DNA from: RGIG8700 sp045648505
GTDB taxonomy: Bacteria; Bacillota; Clostridia; RGIG6154
Length of the DNA stretch: 54,596 nt
Reading direction: 5' to 3'
Assembly (NCBI GenBank): GCA_045648505.1
Contig: JAZROD010000004.1
Location: 1 to 54,596, forward strand
Both the position numbers and the translations under genes were made by a program. How positions within the stretch are numbered: position 1 is the first letter of the stretch; each line of letters starts with the position of its first letter. A model generated the notes under the pieces. It was given only the letters and a program-made list of their open reading frames with translations, made no database searches and was not told the DNA's origin. Shown piece after piece: positions 25,116 through 33,686 of the stretch.

Positions 25116-26000
25116 TTAACCTTTAACAGCACCAATTGTAAGACCCTTTGTAAAGTACTTCTGGAAGAATGGGAAAATAACAAGAATTGGTCCTGCTGCG
25201 AGAATAGCTGTTGCATATCTCATAGCTTCTGTAGGAGTTTCGTAATCTGCAAGCATACCTGTTTCTGCTGCCATTTTTTCTACGAATTCTACTTCTCTTA
25301 AAATTTTCTGTAACATGTACTGGAGTGAGTAAAGTTCAGCATCTCTGATATAGATAAGAGATGTGTTCCAGTTGTTCCATGTTGTAACCGCAAGCATAAA
25401 TGCAAGTGATGCGATACATGGTTTTGAAAGTGGAAGAATAATCTGGAAGAAAATTCTAAGTTCAGATGCACCGTCAACTTTTGCAGATTCAACCAACGCT
25501 TCAGGTAAGCCCTGGAAGAATGTTCTCATAACGATAATGTTCCATGCACTGATACAACCCGGGAATACATATACCCAGAATGTGTTACCAAGGTGAAGTA
25601 ACTTTGTGTTGATAAGGTATGATGGTACAAGACCGCCACTGAAAAGCATTGTAAAGAATACAAACCATGTACAGAATTTTCTGAACTTAAAGTTAGGTCT
25701 TGAAAGCGGATACGCATAAAGAGCCTGAACTAAAATAGCCAATGCTGTATGTAAAACTGTAAATCCGATTGTTACCTTATATGAATCAATAATCTGCTTT
25801 GGATTTGCAAATACATATTCATAAGCTGCTGTTGACCAAGCTTTTGGAATAAGCTGGTAACCATACTGAGAAATTGCTGCTTCATCTGTGAATGAAATTG
25901 CGATAAGGAGCCAAAATGGGATAAGATATGCTAAGCAAGAGATTACAAAGAATACGTGTAACCAAAGTTGCCCCCATGGAAATTTTTTATTAACTTTCAC
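25116..26000 (-). CDS. Carbohydrate ABC transporter permease, LplC/YtcP-like
   Basis: Second membrane subunit of a CUT1 sugar importer, six membrane segments in 294 residues. The EAA loop that contacts the ATPase is EALVESAKVDGASELRIFF. The opening (LPFW-like LIPFWLLIAISFTDEAAI) and GGLVPSYLINTKLLHLGNTFWVY are typical of the LplC/YtcP branch, which serves complex plant oligosaccharides. The closing YFTKGLTIGAVKG is the family's standard C terminus. It follows the partner permease by 17 bp. No ATPase is in the operon, as is usual for this branch, which shares a common MsmX-type ATPase. Confidence 0.9.
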   Translation of the reverse strand: MKVNKKFPWGQLWLHVFFVISCLAYLIPFWLLIAISFTDEAAISQYGYQLIPKAWSTAAYEYVFANPKQIIDSYKVTIGFTVLHTALAILVQALYAYPLSRPNFKFRKFCTWFVFFTMLFSGGLVPSYLINTKLLHLGNTFWVYVFPGCISAWNIIVMRTFFQGLPEALVESAKVDGASELRIFFQIILPLSKPCIASLAFMLAVTTWNNWNTSLIYIRDAELYSLQYMLQKILREVEFVEKMAAETGMLADYETPTEAMRYATAILAAGPILVIFPFFQKYFTKGLTIGAVKG

Positions 26001-26017
26001 TTTATTATGCCTCCCTC

Positions 26018-26995
26018 TTAGAATAAGCTGTTTTCAGGGCTGATTTTTCTAACAATTAAGTTAACACCAACAACCATTAAAAGACCAATAACTGACTGGA
26101 ATAAACCAATTGCAGATGAAGGTCCGATAGAGTTGTTCATCAAGCCTCTGAAAGTATATGTGTTGATAATATCTGTTGTTGGATATAACACACCAACGTC
26201 ACGGGTTGTCTGGTAATGAAGACCAAAGTCACCACTGAAGATATGTCCCATAGCAAGAATTGTCTGAATAACAATAATTGGTATAAGGTGTGGGATTGAA
26301 ATATGAATTGTCTTCTGCCATGTTGAAGCACCGTCAAGATCAGCTGCTTCAAATAAAGCATCATCAATACCCATAAGAGAAGCATAGTAAAGAATTGATC
26401 CGTAACCAACTGTCTGCCATATATGTATTATGGTGAGAATGAACGGCCACGCTGCAGGCCATGCATACCAGTCGATATCATCACGTCCGCCAAACAAAGA
26501 AATAATCTGGTTAAGCACACCTGATGCAGGATTCAATAGTGCGTAAACGATAAACGCAATAAGTACCATTGATAAGAATTTAGGTAAAATCATAATGGTA
26601 TTGTAAATTTTAACTGAAAGATTGCTTGTTAAGTTAAACATAAACAAAGCAAGTGCTACAGTACAAATCATACCAATGATCATATAGTCCAAGCTATATA
26701 ACAATGTGTTTCTTATAATTCTGGCTGCGTCATTGGATGTGAAGAAGAACTCAAAGTTCTCAAGACCTACCCATGGGCTTCCCCAGATACCTTTAATAGG
26801 ATTGAATTTTTTGAAAGCTACAACTACACCGAACATAGGTAAGTAATTGAATATAAAACAAAGTACTATACCAGGCAATGTAAGGAGTAAAAGTTCGAGG
26901 TTATCCCTGAACACTTTCCAGAATTTTTTTCTGGGAATTTTTGTCAATGCTTCTGCATCTGCAGAGTTGACATTTTTCATCTCTTCCTTTTTCAT
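26018..26995 (-). CDS. Carbohydrate ABC transporter permease, LplB-like
   Basis: First membrane subunit of the importer. About 325 residues with six membrane segments. LLLLTLPGIVLCFIFNYLPMFGVVVAFKKFN and WVGLENFEFFF are hallmarks of LplB/YteP permeases. The EAA loop is ALFEAADLDGASTWQKTIHISIP. I chose the ATG at 26995, with AAAGGAAT upstream; the longer frame (to 27040) would cover the -10 box. No gene for an extracytoplasmic sugar-binding protein lies in this operon or elsewhere in the window, which is odd because the two permeases normally follow one. Confidence 0.9.
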   Translation of the reverse strand: MKKEEMKNVNSADAEALTKIPRKKFWKVFRDNLELLLLTLPGIVLCFIFNYLPMFGVVVAFKKFNPIKGIWGSPWVGLENFEFFFTSNDAARIIRNTLLYSLDYMIIGMICTVALALFMFNLTSNLSVKIYNTIMILPKFLSMVLIAFIVYALLNPASGVLNQIISLFGGRDDIDWYAWPAAWPFILTIIHIWQTVGYGSILYYASLMGIDDALFEAADLDGASTWQKTIHISIPHLIPIIVIQTILAMGHIFSGDFGLHYQTTRDVGVLYPTTDIINTYTFRGLMNNSIGPSSAIGLFQSVIGLLMVVGVNLIVRKISPENSLF

Positions 26996-27031
26996 ATTAT
27001 GATTCCTTTCATTATGTAATAACATAGATAA

Positions 27032-27060
27032 ATTATACAATAGTAATCAAAAAATTTCAA
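27032..27060 (-). promoter_or_regulatory. Sigma-A promoter of the sugar permease operon
   Basis: TTGAAA (27060-27055), 17 bp, TATAAT (27037-27032) on the minus strand, about 37 bp before the ATG at 26995. Confidence 0.7.
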
Positions 27061-27127
27061 CACTTTTTATTGATATTTTGTTACTCATTTCTAACTTTTC
27101 CAACATTTTGTCATATTTCAACAACAA

Positions 27128-27149
27128 TTTCTAGTGTAATATCTAGAAA
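27128..27149. promoter_or_regulatory. Inverted repeat upstream of the permease promoter
   Basis: TTTCTAG-N8-CTAGAAA (27128-27134 and 27143-27149), perfect 7-bp arms, about 70 bp upstream of the -35 box. No T-run follows on either strand, so it is not a terminator. An activator site is one reading. Confidence 0.35.
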
Positions 27150-27170
27150 ATTCTACTAAATTTTGTGTTT

Positions 27171-27854
27171 TCAGACAAAATCACATACATTATTTACCAA
27201 AACGGCATCAGCTCCTAGATTTTTCCACTTATAAATGTCATCTGTCAAAGGGAAACCAACTGTTTCGTAATCACCTGACATTATCCATAACTTTTTACCG
27301 CTTTTATGCACCTCTTCTAAATTTTCATCTGTTAACCAGTGTTCCCATAATCTGATATAGTCTGCTCCAAGAGCGGCATATTCGCTTATATTTTGAATAT
27401 CATACATAAAAGCAAGAACTTTGATGTCTTTATTGAAAGTTTTGATAATTTTAACATCGTTTAAGTTTCCAACTCCCAAAACAACACTGTCTTCTATATT
27501 ATATTTTCTGCACAAACTCAATATATCGTTAAGCTTCTCCCCTCCCACCTTAATATGGAACAGGATATTTTTAATACCGTTTTCAAGCATAGTTTCAAGC
27601 TTTATGGCTTTATAGCCACTTCCGTCTTTATATTCCAGGCTTAAAAACTCATCAGAGGTCATTTCCCTGATTTTTCTTTCATCACCAAATAAAAAGCTAC
27701 AATCTGCATCGTGACTTATTACAGGAATTCCATCAGATGTAAAATGAGCATCCATCTCAACTAAATAAGCACCGGCTTCAAGTGAATATTTTGCAGAATC
27801 AACAGTCAGTTCAGGGTACTTATCTGTACCGCATCTGTGTGCAATTATTTTCAT
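27171..27854 (-). CDS. Glycerophosphodiester phosphodiesterase family protein
   Basis: TIM-barrel phosphodiesterase that splits glycerophosphodiesters into alcohol and glycerol 3-phosphate. The N-terminal IIAHRCG gives the catalytic HR pair. LVEMDAHFTSDGIPVISHDAD gives the metal-binding E-x-D and the second catalytic histidine. Length 227 is normal for the cytoplasmic GDPD class and no signal peptide is seen. The region between the HD motif and residue 150 is more divergent than usual. Preceded by AGGAG; a hairpin lies between it and ilvE, so it may be transcribed only by read-through. Confidence 0.86.
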   Translation of the reverse strand: MKIIAHRCGTDKYPELTVDSAKYSLEAGAYLVEMDAHFTSDGIPVISHDADCSFLFGDERKIREMTSDEFLSLEYKDGSGYKAIKLETMLENGIKNILFHIKVGGEKLNDILSLCRKYNIEDSVVLGVGNLNDVKIIKTFNKDIKVLAFMYDIQNISEYAALGADYIRLWEHWLTDENLEEVHKSGKKLWIMSGDYETVGFPLTDDIYKWKNLGADAVLVNNVCDFV

Positions 27855-27864
27855 ATATTTCTCC

Positions 27865-27896
27865 TAAAAATTAAAGCAGTGCATAAGCACTGCTTT
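27865..27896 (-). terminator. Terminator or attenuating hairpin after ilvE
   Basis: AAAGCAGTGC (27873-27882) pairs with GCACTGCTTT (27887-27896). On the minus strand AATTTTTAGGAG follows, a short T-run that merges with the ribosome binding site of the GDPD gene. Termination may be partial. Confidence 0.65.
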
Positions 27897-27900
27897 GTAA

Positions 27901-28971
27901 TTATTTAACTTCAATTCTCCAACCGAATGGATCTTCAAGTTTACCCCACTGAATACCTGTTAAAGTATCATAGAGCTTCTGGCTAACTTCACCGATGTTA
28001 CCATCGCCGATAACCATAACATCATCACAGTAACGAAGTTTTCCAACAGGAGAAATAACTGCAGCTGTACCTGTGCCGAATACTTCTTCAAGACTTCCGT
28101 CTTTTGCAGCAGAAACAAGTTCGTCTACAGAGATTTTTCTTTCTTCAACTTCATAACCAAGATGCTGACACATTTTGATTACAGAATTTCTTGTAATACC
28201 AGGTAAAATACTACCGTTAATCATTGGTGTGATAATTTTACCATTAATTTTAAAGAAGATGTTCATAGCGCCAACTTCTTCAATATATTTTCTTTCAACA
28301 CCGTCAAGCCAGAGAACCTGTGAATAACCGTCATCATGAGCTTTAACCTGTGCTTTTAAACTTGCAGCATAGTTACCGCCTGTTTTTGCAAAACCGATAC
28401 CGCCTTTAACTGCTCTTACATATTCATCTTCAATCCAGATACCAACAGGAGCAAGACCGCTTGCATAGTAAGCACCGCTTGGTGAAAGAATAATGATGAA
28501 TAAATATGTTTTAGATGGTGCAACACCTAAAAATTCGTCTGTTGCGATAACAAAAGGTCTGATATAAAGTGATTCACCTGCGCCTGTAGGAATCCAGTCT
28601 TTATCAACATCAACAACTGCTTTAACTGCCTGAACGAAATCTTCTTCAGGAATTTCAGGAATGCAAAGTCTTTTGTTTGATTCGTTAGCACGCTTAGCAT
28701 TCATATCAGGTCTGAAAAGGTAAACCTTACCGTCTTCACCTCTGTATGCTTTCATACCTTCAAACATTGTCTGTCCGTAATGGAAAACCATAGCTGAAGG
28801 GTCAAGTGAAATAGGTGCATATTCTTCAATTCTTGGGTCATGCCATCCTTTGCCTTCTGTATAATTCATAACAAACATATGGTCTGTGAATTTTTTACCA
28901 AAGCCAAGAACATCACCCGGTTTGAATTTTTCTTTTGGATTGTTTGTTTTTGTAATTTTAATATCAAGCAT
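27901..28971 (-). CDS. ilvE: Branched-chain amino acid aminotransferase
   Basis: PLP enzyme of fold type IV that interconverts leucine, isoleucine and valine with their 2-oxoacids. Signatures: FHYGQTMFEGMKAYRG, FRPDMNAKRAN, IRPFVIATD, and the Schiff-base lysine region GGIGFAKTGGNYAAS. EEVGAMNIFF and FGTGTAAVISPVG are the cofactor phosphate and substrate contacts. At 356 residues it belongs to the longer type II BCAT group. AAGGAGG precedes the ATG. It lies 12 bp after the oxidoreductase gamma gene, so the enzyme pair can convert amino acid to acyl-CoA or the reverse. Confidence 0.96.
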   Translation of the reverse strand: MLDIKITKTNNPKEKFKPGDVLGFGKKFTDHMFVMNYTEGKGWHDPRIEEYAPISLDPSAMVFHYGQTMFEGMKAYRGEDGKVYLFRPDMNAKRANESNKRLCIPEIPEEDFVQAVKAVVDVDKDWIPTGAGESLYIRPFVIATDEFLGVAPSKTYLFIIILSPSGAYYASGLAPVGIWIEDEYVRAVKGGIGFAKTGGNYAASLKAQVKAHDDGYSQVLWLDGVERKYIEEVGAMNIFFKINGKIITPMINGSILPGITRNSVIKMCQHLGYEVEERKISVDELVSAAKDGSLEEVFGTGTAAVISPVGKLRYCDDVMVIGDGNIGEVSQKLYDTLTGIQWGKLEDPFGWRIEVK

Positions 28972-28983
28972 TAAAATGCCTCC

Positions 28984-29514
28984 TTACATATTATAACCTG
29001 TTTCTAAAGCTTTAAGGTTAAGGGCAATCATATCCGCCTTTTTAGGTGGAACAACTTTCTTAAGACCTTCTTCAATACCTTCAAAGCTTACTGCCTGAGT
29101 TTCCTTAATAGCCTTACCTACCATAATCATATTGGCAAGTGAAGGTGCAGAAATATCAGCTGCAGTCTGTGTAGCAGGAACATAGAATACTGTAACATCT
29201 TCTCTTTCAACTTTTCTTTTGATAAGAGTTGAATCAACAATAATAATACCGCCACTTTTAACTTCGTTTTCATATTTATCAAGTGAAGGAAGGTTCATTG
29301 CAAACAAAACATCAGGATTGCTTACGATTGGTGAACCGATTGGGTCATCACTTAATATAATGCTGCAGTTTGCAGTACCGCCACGCATTTCAGGACCATA
29401 AGATGGAAGCCAGCTAACCTGTTTTCCTTCTGTAAGACCTTTATATGCAAGGAATTTACCTGCAAACAAAACACCCTGACCGCCAAAACCTGCGATTAAA
29501 ATCTGTTTAGTCAT
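28984..29514 (-). CDS. 2-oxoacid:ferredoxin oxidoreductase, gamma subunit
   Basis: Catalytic gamma domain of the pyruvate/ketoisovalerate/2-oxoglutarate oxidoreductase family. ILIAGFGGQGVLFAGKFLA at the N terminus is the family signature, followed by SWLPSYGPEMRGGTANCSIILSD. Length 176 is normal for a separate gamma chain. The ATG shares one base with the stop of the beta gene. The co-transcribed ilvE favours branched-chain 2-oxoacids (VOR) as substrates, but 2-oxoglutarate (KOR) cannot be excluded from sequence alone. Confidence 0.93.
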   Translation of the reverse strand: MTKQILIAGFGGQGVLFAGKFLAYKGLTEGKQVSWLPSYGPEMRGGTANCSIILSDDPIGSPIVSNPDVLFAMNLPSLDKYENEVKSGGIIIVDSTLIKRKVEREDVTVFYVPATQTAADISAPSLANMIMVGKAIKETQAVSFEGIEEGLKKVVPPKKADMIALNLKALETGYNM

Positions 29515-30260
29515 TATTCTTCCTCCTTACTTCTGTCTTTATATACACCAAGAGGATAATAAGGAAGCATATTGTCCTCAAGCCATTTAAGAGCATCTGT
29601 TGGTTTTAAGCCCCAGTTTGTAGGACAAGTTGAAACAACCTCGATAAGTGAGAAGCCCTTATTGTTAATCTGATTTTCAAAAGCTTTTTTAATTGCTTTT
29701 TTAGCTTTTCTTACATTTGAAACATTGTTAACTGCAACTCTTTCGAGATATTCAGGACCGTCAAGCTGTGAAAGCATTTCACAAACTTTAACAGGGTAAC
29801 CGCAATGGTTAACATCTCTGCCGTATGGTGATGTCTGTGTAACCTGACCAGGAAGTGATGTAGGAGCCATCTGTCCGCCTGTCATACCATAAATAGCATT
29901 GTTAACAAAGATAACTGTAATATTTTCATTTCTTGCTGCAGAATGAACTGTTTCTGCCATACCGATTGATGCAAGGTCACCGTCACCCTGATATGTAAAT
30001 ACGATGTTTTCAGGGCATGAACGCTTTACACCTGTAGCAACTGCAGGAGCTCTGCCGTGTGCTGCTTCAATCATATCGCAAGCAAAATAGTTGTATGCCA
30101 TAACTGCACAACCAACCGGTGCAACACCAATTGTTCTGCCTTCAATACCGAGTTCGTCTATAGCTTCAGCCACAAGTCTGTGGATAATACCGTGAGTACA
30201 ACCAGGACAATAATGAAATGGTGCATCAGTAAGTGCTTTTGGTTTTTCAAATACCTTCAT
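29514..30260 (-). CDS. 2-oxoacid:ferredoxin oxidoreductase, beta subunit (TPP-binding)
   Basis: Thiamine diphosphate-binding chain. FHYCPGCTHGIIHRL opens it. TYQGDGDLASIGMAE followed by NNAIYGMTGGQMAPTS is the GDG ... N TPP/Mg motif; the last block is characteristic of KOR/VOR rather than pyruvate enzymes. Length 248. In this four-chain type the beta subunit carries no ferredoxin clusters of its own; those are in the small ferredoxin-like chain upstream. The ends overlap the neighbouring genes by one base on each side, so the subunits are made together. Confidence 0.94.
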   Translation of the reverse strand: MKVFEKPKALTDAPFHYCPGCTHGIIHRLVAEAIDELGIEGRTIGVAPVGCAVMAYNYFACDMIEAAHGRAPAVATGVKRSCPENIVFTYQGDGDLASIGMAETVHSAARNENITVIFVNNAIYGMTGGQMAPTSLPGQVTQTSPYGRDVNHCGYPVKVCEMLSQLDGPEYLERVAVNNVSNVRKAKKAIKKAFENQINNKGFSLIEVVSTCPTNWGLKPTDALKWLEDNMLPYYPLGVYKDRSKEEE

Positions 30261-31324
30261 TATTCAAGTCCTCCTTTTACTTCTTTAATTTTAGCAAGAA
30301 CCTGTTCAGGTGATGGAATCATACCGCCAACTCTGTTGCAAAGCTCTACAGGCTTTTTGCAAGATGTAGCAAGTTTGATATCTTCTACCATCTGTCCCAT
30401 TGAAAGTTCAACAGAGATAAAAGCTTTAACTTTATCTGCAGCCTTTGATAAAACTTTTTCAGGGAAAGGCCAGAGTGTGATAGGTCTGATAAGACCAACT
30501 TTAATACCCTGTTTTCTTGCTTCAATAACAGCGTTCTGTGAAACTCTTGATGCGATACCGAATGCAACTACGCAGATTTCAGCATCATCCATCATAAATT
30601 CTTCAGCCATCTGTTCGTTTTCTTTAATCTGAGCATATTTTTCATATCTCTTGTAATTGAGCTGTTCAAGTTCTTCAGGAATAAGTGAAAGTGAGTTAAC
30701 AATGTTGTGCTTTCTTTCACATTTTGTACCTGTTGTAGCCCAAGGTTTTTCATAGTTTGTGATTTCAACATTATCTGCGATTTCAACAGGTTCCATCATC
30801 TGACCCATTGTACCGTCAGCTAAAATCATTGATGTCATTCTGTACTTATCAGCAAGGTCAAAACCTTTGATTGTAAGGTCTGCCATTTCCTGTACTGATG
30901 AAGGTGCAAGAACTATCATATGGAAGTCACCGTGTCCGCCACCTTTTGTAGCCTGGAAATAATCAGACTGTGAAGGCTGAATACCACCAAGACCAGGACC
31001 GCCTCTTTCTACGTTAACAATAAGACAAGGTAAATCACTACCTGCCATATATGATAAGCCTTCGCTCTTAAGTGAAATACCAGGGCTTGATGATGATGTC
31101 ATAACTCTTTTACCTGTAGATGATACACCATATACCATATTGATTGCAGCAACTTCAGATTCTGCCTGAAGGAAAACGCCGCCGATTTTAGGCATTTTTT
31201 TAGCCATATATGCAGCAATTTCAGTCTGCGGTGTAATAGGATAACCAAAGTAATGCATACAACCTGCTTTAATAGCAGCTTCAGCAATAGCTTCGTTACC
31301 TTTCATTAAAACTTTATTAGCCAT
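30260..31324 (-). CDS. 2-oxoacid:ferredoxin oxidoreductase, alpha subunit
   Basis: Substrate-binding pyrimidine-domain chain, 354 residues. The opening MKGNEAIAEAAIKAGCMHYFGYPITPQTEI is diagnostic of this family; FLQAESEVAAINMVYGVSSTGKRVMTSSSSPGISLKSEGLSYMA-type sequence follows, with the conserved AESE glutamate and the TSSSSPG loop. The C-terminal part carries VGLIRPITLWPFPE. It stands between the ferredoxin-like chain and the beta chain. The overall reaction is 2-oxoacid + CoA + oxidised ferredoxin to acyl-CoA + CO2 + reduced ferredoxin, reversible. Confidence 0.94.
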   Translation of the reverse strand: MANKVLMKGNEAIAEAAIKAGCMHYFGYPITPQTEIAAYMAKKMPKIGGVFLQAESEVAAINMVYGVSSTGKRVMTSSSSPGISLKSEGLSYMAGSDLPCLIVNVERGGPGLGGIQPSQSDYFQATKGGGHGDFHMIVLAPSSVQEMADLTIKGFDLADKYRMTSMILADGTMGQMMEPVEIADNVEITNYEKPWATTGTKCERKHNIVNSLSLIPEELEQLNYKRYEKYAQIKENEQMAEEFMMDDAEICVVAFGIASRVSQNAVIEARKQGIKVGLIRPITLWPFPEKVLSKAADKVKAFISVELSMGQMVEDIKLATSCKKPVELCNRVGGMIPSPEQVLAKIKEVKGGLE

Positions 31325-31333
31325 TTATTTTAC

Positions 31334-31540
31334 CTACCTTTCAACCGTAATTATACAATCAGGGCACATAATAGCACATGATGCACAACCGATACATGCA
31401 GCTTCATCTGTAATTTCAACAGGAGAATGTCCCTTAAGATTAATTTTGTCTTTAGAAAGCACAAGTAAATTTTTTGGACAAGCATTAACGCAAAGTCCGC
31501 AACCTTTACAAAGGTCTGTTTCAAAAGTTAATTTTGCCAT
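31334..31540 (-). CDS. Ferredoxin-like delta subunit, 2[4Fe-4S]
   Basis: A 68-residue protein with two complete cluster motifs, CKGCGLCVNACPKN and CIGCASCAIMCPDC (CxxCxxCxxxCP twice). It is the electron-accepting chain of the oxidoreductase encoded next. The gene lies 1 bp after the P-loop ATPase and 9 bp before the alpha gene, in the order delta-alpha-beta-gamma usual for VOR/KOR enzymes. Confidence 0.95.
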   Translation of the reverse strand: MAKLTFETDLCKGCGLCVNACPKNLLVLSKDKINLKGHSPVEITDEAACIGCASCAIMCPDCIITVER

Positions 31541-31541
31541 A

Positions 31542-32222
31542 CTAATCCTCTTTCCTTATATCAAAATATTTTTCTTGTAATGTGATTTCAAAAACATTGT
31601 CATAATGTTTCTCAAGTTTTTCTGCAACGCTTTTTGTTGCAGTTGTCATAACAACCTCAAGTCCTGTAAGTTGTTTAAGCTTATTTATGTATTCATCGCA
31701 GGAGATAACATCATCTTCAGTGGTGTCATTTCCTACATTTGAATTATTAACAATTGCAGTAAATTTAATTTTACTTACCGCTTCGATTTCCCTCATAACT
31801 TCAACTGCATCTTCAGGTGTTGAAGTCAGTGGTCTATATGGATTAACAACGAAAAACATTTCGTAATTATTTTCATCTGTAATATCTTCAGAATATCTGC
31901 CAAGGGCAAGCGCTCCCCTTTCATCACCGCCAATATCCATTACAACATATTTGGATTTATCAGCAATAATTCTGTAAATATCTTTTGGCAGTGCAGGTGT
32001 ATCTACATTTGTGTTGGCAAGCTCTGAACAAACAAGCTCTATACCAAGCTTATTCAGCTCCTGTTCACTGTCTTTAGTTCTGAAATACGGATTTACAATA
32101 TCAAGGTCTGCAATAACAGTATCAAAACCGTTTTCTTTTATTTTTTTAGCATAATTAACGGCAATATTGGTTTTTCCGCTACCGTAATGACCTGCAAAAA
32201 GTGTAACTCTTTTAAATTCCAT
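31542..32222 (-). CDS. P-loop ATPase of the MinD/ParA-like class, linked to the oxidoreductase
   Basis: A 226-residue soluble protein starting with VTLFAGHYGSGKTNIAVNYA, a Walker A motif (GHYGSGKT) of the SIMIBI class. IADLDIVNPYFR is the next motif, VVMDIGGDERGA the Walker B equivalent with a DxGG pattern, and FFVVNPYRPLT lies near the base-binding region. It is not a partition protein, as no ParB is near. It is the promoter-proximal gene of the ferredoxin-oxidoreductase-ilvE operon, 1 bp from the ferredoxin, so it may act in cluster loading or assembly. That role is inference; no function is established. Confidence 0.8.
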   Translation of the reverse strand: MEFKRVTLFAGHYGSGKTNIAVNYAKKIKENGFDTVIADLDIVNPYFRTKDSEQELNKLGIELVCSELANTNVDTPALPKDIYRIIADKSKYVVMDIGGDERGALALGRYSEDITDENNYEMFFVVNPYRPLTSTPEDAVEVMREIEAVSKIKFTAIVNNSNVGNDTTEDDVISCDEYINKLKQLTGLEVVMTTATKSVAEKLEKHYDNVFEITLQEKYFDIRKED

Positions 32223-32241
32223 ATTTTCTCCTTATCGAAAT

Positions 32242-32270
32242 ATTTTATCACAGCAAAATATTTATGTCAA
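32242..32270 (-). promoter_or_regulatory. Sigma-A promoter of the oxidoreductase-ilvE operon
   Basis: TTGACA (32270-32265), 17 bp, TAAAAT (32247-32242) on the minus strand, about 20 bp before the P-loop ATPase start, which has AAGGAG. Confidence 0.8.
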
Positions 32271-32287
32271 GCAAATGCGACTTAATT

Positions 32288-33034
32288 CTACAGTGTTTTT
32301 TTAATCAATTCTTCAAACTTATATCGTAAGTTTTCACAACTATGACTATCGCTTGAAAAAATCATTCTTACATTTCTTGTTTTAAAATAATCAATTATAA
32401 ACTGTGCCGGATATGGTTTTGTTTTATACCCTCTTGAAATTGCCCCTGTGTTGATTTCAACAATTTTACCTGAATCTGCAATAGCCTTGGCAGCATCAAG
32501 TGCTATTTTTCTGTATTCTTCAGATGTTTCATCAAAGTGTTTATTACCTTCGTTGAATTTGCACACAAGGTCAAAGTGGCCTACTATGTCGCATTTTGTC
32601 TTATTTACAACATCTTTAACCAAAGCATAGTAATCCTTTATATATTCGTAAAAATCACCGTTATACAATCTGTTAACATTATCAAGCATACTCTGTTCAG
32701 AGTAATCCACATCAATATACTCCCCATTTTTTAACAGGGAGTGAACTGAACCAATAACATAATCATAAACAAATTCCGTATCAGGTGAAAAATAGTCTCT
32801 CTCAGTTCCAAGATACAGTTTTATTTTTGTTTTTGATTTAAGATCATTAATTTTATTTATGTAATCAACAGTACTTTCTTTACTGATACAGTAGCTTGTC
32901 TGCATCGGTGCATATTCATGGTCAGAAATTCCAAGTATTTCCATTCCTGCCGTTTCTGCCGCAGCTATCATCTCTTCCGGTGTATTCTTTCCATCTGAAA
33001 AAACTGTATGAGTATGTAAATCATACTTTATCAT
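32288..33034 (-). CDS. hisK: PHP-domain histidinol-phosphatase
   Basis: Removes phosphate from histidinol phosphate, the step before HisD. The PHP metal site is visible: YDLHTHTVFSDG (H7, H9), GISDHEYAP, GTERDYF, VIGSVHS, DIVGHFDL and the final SSDSHS. Length 248 is typical of HisK-type PHP phosphatases. The call rests on the fold plus position: the ATG overlaps the hisIE stop by 4 bp, and HisB here is the dehydratase alone, so a separate phosphatase is required. It is the last gene of the operon; no strong terminator was seen after it. Confidence 0.9.
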   Translation of the reverse strand: MIKYDLHTHTVFSDGKNTPEEMIAAAETAGMEILGISDHEYAPMQTSYCISKESTVDYINKINDLKSKTKIKLYLGTERDYFSPDTEFVYDYVIGSVHSLLKNGEYIDVDYSEQSMLDNVNRLYNGDFYEYIKDYYALVKDVVNKTKCDIVGHFDLVCKFNEGNKHFDETSEEYRKIALDAAKAIADSGKIVEINTGAISRGYKTKPYPAQFIIDYFKTRNVRMIFSSDSHSCENLRYKFEELIKKTL

Positions 33035-33678
33035 TTGGTCATCTTCTCCTGTTTAACCTTATGGTCAATAACATTTCTTGAAGCAAGTTCTTTTATGATA
33101 TCTTCAACATTGATTCCCATTTCAATCATAAGAACAAGGTTGTGGTATACAAGGTCTGCAATTTCATAAATTGTTTCTGCTTTATCATTGTTTTTAGCGG
33201 CAACAATAACTTCAGTTGATTCTTCACCAACTTTTTTAAGAATCTTGTCTATACCTTTCTGGAAAAGATATGTTGTGTAAGAGCCTTCAGGCATTTTTGC
33301 TTTTCTGTCTAAAAGCATATTGTAAAGTTCTCCCACAGAAAACTCTGCATTTTCTTCGCCATAAACAAGGTCATTAAAGCAAGAATCAGCACCTGTGTGA
33401 CAAGCAGGACCATCTTTTCTTACAATAACATTAAGAGCATCTTTATCACAATCAGCTTTAATGCTTACAATGTGCTGATAGTTTCCTGATGTTTCCCCTT
33501 TTCTCCAGAGTTCGTTTCTTGAACGTGACCAAAAGCAAGTTTTACCTTCTTTAATGCTTATTTCAAGGCTTTCTTTATTCATATATGCAAGTGTTAAAAC
33601 TTTTTTAGTTTCAACATCAGTTACTATTGCAGGAATTAAACCCTTTTCATCAAATTTCAATTCATTTATATTTAACAT
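33031..33678 (-). CDS. hisIE: Bifunctional phosphoribosyl-AMP cyclohydrolase/phosphoribosyl-ATP pyrophosphatase
   Basis: Catalyses steps 2 and 3 of histidine synthesis. The N-terminal HisI part has VLTLAYMNKESLEISIKEGKTCFWSRSRN and the metal-binding CDKDALN and ACHTGADSCF. The C-terminal HisE part (from about residue 120) has the VGEESTEVIVAAKNND and IYEIADLVYHNLVLM helices. The fusion is common. It is 215 residues and follows hisF by 8 bp. Confidence 0.96.
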   Translation of the reverse strand: MLNINELKFDEKGLIPAIVTDVETKKVLTLAYMNKESLEISIKEGKTCFWSRSRNELWRKGETSGNYQHIVSIKADCDKDALNVIVRKDGPACHTGADSCFNDLVYGEENAEFSVGELYNMLLDRKAKMPEGSYTTYLFQKGIDKILKKVGEESTEVIVAAKNNDKAETIYEIADLVYHNLVLMIEMGINVEDIIKELASRNVIDHKVKQEKMTK

Positions 33679-33686
33679 TTTATCAC

